Positions 62,349-64,000 of a stretch of DNA of 64,000 nucleotides are shown piece by piece. Under the pieces are notes generated by a model. The model was not told the DNA's origin. It made no database searches and saw only the letters and a list, made by a program, of their open reading frames with translations. How positions within the stretch are numbered: position 1 is the first letter of the stretch; each line of letters starts with the position of its first letter. The stretch is from contig CAVWBB010000010.1 of NCBI GenBank assembly GCA_963753115.1, positions 36,626 to 100,625 on the forward strand, in the 5' to 3' direction. Origin of the DNA: Bog-473 sp963753115 (lineage in GTDB: Bacteria; Actinomycetota; Acidimicrobiia; Acidimicrobiales; RAAP-2). The position numbers and the translations under genes are program-made.

Positions 62349-62619
62349 TCATCGAAGCAGGACATTTCACCGCGCTCGGCGCATCCCCCGACCGCGGGTC
62401 GCGGTCTACGTCCACGGCAACACGATGCTGGCGACTCTCTACACCGACAGAAGCACCGGCACCGTCACCGCCAACCCGGTACAGACGGACAACTTCGGGA
62501 ACCTGAGTTTCTACGCCGTGGCTCGTGACTATGACGTGACCGACCAGGCGGGCGACCTCACGCGGACCGTGACGGTGACCGTCCAGCCGCACCCGCTGAA
62601 CGCCTGGACCGGATCGTGA
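62345..62619 (+). CDS. virion-like beta-domain protein, frame-broken
   Basis: MIIEAGHFTALGASP runs into an Ig-like or tail-fibre-style strand set in the shifted frame: VAVYVHGNTMLATLYTDRST, ANPVQTDNFGNLSFYAVARD. The break is a short C run at 62385-62389; one more C reads ASPRPRVAVYVHGNT. It resembles minor-virion/tail proteins of phages. Confidence 0.6.
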
Positions 62620-62639
62620 ACCCGACAGACAAGGACAGC

Positions 62640-63255
62640 ATGACCACACTCTCAGAGGCCCAGACGGCGCTCCACCAGGCGCAGAGCGACCACGGCGCCG
62701 CAGTCGCCGCCGCCAGCATCGCCGCATCGCACGTCGCATCCCTCCGTGAGCAGGTCGTGTCAGGGCATGGAGAGCACATCTCTGCCGATATGCCCGCCAT
62801 CGCCTCGCAGAGGGCCGAGCACGCAGCCCTCGTCGTCACTGGTGCCGTGGCCACGCTGACCGGACTCGACGCTGCCGTCCAGGAGGCGAAGGCCAACGAG
62901 GTGGCCGATGAGGTTGTCGGCGCAGTGCCGGTCCTCGGTACCCGCCTCCTCGACGCTCTCGACGCCGATGGCGCCGCGCTGGTCGACTACAGGCTACCGC
63001 CAGGAGTTCGACAGCTACGTCGCCAGCACGACCAGACAGCTCAACGCGGTCGGCTCCGCCTCGCCGCGGTACCACGCCCCCCGACACGGGCACCCCGCCG
63101 TCGATGGAACCAGCCTCGCGCGATGCAACGCTGATCGTCTCCTGGGCCGCCTCGTCGGCCCGGCGCTGGCCGAGCTGGGCGCGCCGGCATTCGCCACATC
63201 CGAGTTGAAGACCCTCGGCCAGGCTGCCGGAAACATCCCCTCAACGACGAACTAG
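62640..63255 (+). CDS. hypothetical element protein, frame-broken
   Basis: A helical protein with Ala-rich N-terminal repeats (ALHQAQSDHGAAVAAASIAA). The frame shifts near 62988, where removing one T in GACTACA gives TGYRQEFDSYVASTTRQLNA and a stop at 63255. The ATG has AAGGA upstream; a GTG at 62616 overlapping the previous stop is an alternative start. Function unknown; scaffolding-like helix content. Confidence 0.6.
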
Positions 63256-63265
63256 GAGAAACATC

Positions 63266-63594
63266 ATGACCACCATCGGCACCGCCAAGCTCCACGCCAT
63301 CCGCGGCCTCAAGGATCACGGCACAGGACCCGCCAACGTGGCCCGGCTGGCCGCGCTATTCGGGGTGACGGACGAATCCGTCACGGGTGCCATCGCCCTC
63401 GCCGAGGCGAACACGGCCAAGGCCGTCGACGAGTCAGATGGCGCAAAATTGCGCCAGCTGCCGCCAGGGTCGACCCGGTGATCCTCGACCGGGCGCAGCG
63501 GTTCATGCGAGAAGTCGCGGCGGCGGAGGCGAAGCCGATCACGTCTGCCTCGACCCAGGACCTAGAAGCATTGATCGCGGCTCGGTTCACCTGA
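63266..63594 (+). CDS. hypothetical element protein, frame-broken
   Basis: A small protein of about 109 residues with NVARLAALFGVTDESVTGAI (HTH-like) and, after adding one A to AAAA at 63445-63448, KIAPAAARVDPVILDRAQRF and a stop at 63594. Function unknown. Confidence 0.5.
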
Positions 63595-63779
63595 CACAGT
63601 TCTGGAACCGACCGGCTCATATCGGAAGAGCGTGCGCATGGTTAGCGCCCCATGCGGCGGGTCCTCCCCCCCACGGTGCGCGGCGTCTCCTCTATCCTTT
63701 CCGGGAGGCGCTGTCGCACGCTGGCACGTATGACCCGGACGCTGCCGGGCCGACAAGTCAGAAGCATGCTGCGCCACGC

Positions 63780-64000
63780 TCAACCCAGGAACTTGTTGAT
63801 CCGTGTGTTATGGCCAGTGCGGCACTCTGCTGGAAGACGGTCGTGCTAAGCAGCGCGGCATCGGTCGAGTTCTGCATGTTCCCGCACTCGATCAGGACCT
63901 TGGGCACGGTCGTCAAGTTGAGGCCGGCCAGATCGTCACGGTACACGAGTCCGTTGGTGCCGTCGTAGGTGCTCAACGGCATGCCCGTAGTTGATAAGAA
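63780..64000 (-). CDS. N-acetylmuramoyl-L-alanine amidase, C-terminal part, frame-broken
   Basis: The visible part runs off the right edge and reads DDLAGLNLTTVPKVLIECGN, then MQNSTDAALLSTTVFQQSAA: the C-terminal signature of Amidase_3 cell-wall hydrolases, with the catalytic Glu in LIECGN. One missing G at 63801-63802 hides the natural end (ITHGINKFLG, stop at 63780). It may be the lysin of the element. Confidence 0.75.

Noticed and set aside
57137..64000. attR inside the window
   Set aside because: No second copy of the tRNA 3' sequence noticed by eye; a computed repeat search would be decisive.

Overview
The window is high-GC actinobacterial DNA. The markers are a MurT/GatD pair for peptidoglycan amidation, PspC/DUF1707 envelope-stress genes, MMPL and LivHMFG transporters, and a dense set of acyl-CoA genes. 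GTG starts and ATGA/GTGA/TGATG gene overlaps are common. An uncultured acidimicrobial lineage (Acidimicrobiia) would fit, but this is inference. At least 16 genes carry a single-base frame break, most of them in or next to a short mononucleotide run and each rescued by adding or removing one base. This looks like uncorrected sequencing error, so several genes are annotated across a frame break.

Layout. 1-5.3 kb: a truncated YdeI-like gene, an alpha/beta hydrolase, a methyltransferase, a thiolase/DUF35 pair and an aldo/keto reductase. 5.4-12.6 kb: an MMPL exporter, a cNMP-binding-like protein, DUF1707 and PspC proteins, a PspC-fused histidine kinase with its response regulator, a CysQ-like phosphatase and a cold-shock protein. 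12.8-15.5 kb: a carotenoid oxygenase (frame-broken), an anchored protein and a YjbR protein. 15.5-25.4 kb: a catabolic acyl-CoA cluster (ferritin-like diiron protein, SDR, acyl-CoA synthetase, DUF35, thiolase-fold protein, acyl-CoA dehydrogenase), then DUF1214-like, VOC and sulfotransferase genes.

25.5-36 kb: a PhnZ-like HD protein, then a secreted protein, a substrate-binding protein and a LivH-LivM-LivF-LivG permease/ATPase that becomes one polypeptide once a single extra base is removed; then a serine hydrolase and a DUF4389 protein. 36-48.9 kb: TldE/TldD, a Gfo/Idh dehydrogenase, an acyltransferase-SGNH protein, GNAT, LysR, a HAD-PlsC fusion coupled to MurT and GatD, YccF, an MBL hydrolase.

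49-56.3 kb: a DUF1330 protein, then a tightly overlapping minus-strand operon (fatty-acyl reductase-HAD fusion, zinc alcohol dehydrogenase, LarA-like DUF2088 protein, PlsC acyltransferase) divergent from a TetR gene with a palindrome at its start. It looks like an uncharacterised lipid-modifying pathway and is the best candidate for a new system.

57.06-64 kb: tRNA-Val(CAC) followed immediately by a tyrosine integrase, excisionase-like, replication-like, resolvase and phage-virion-like genes and a truncated amidase. This is an integrative element or prophage whose far end lies outside the window.
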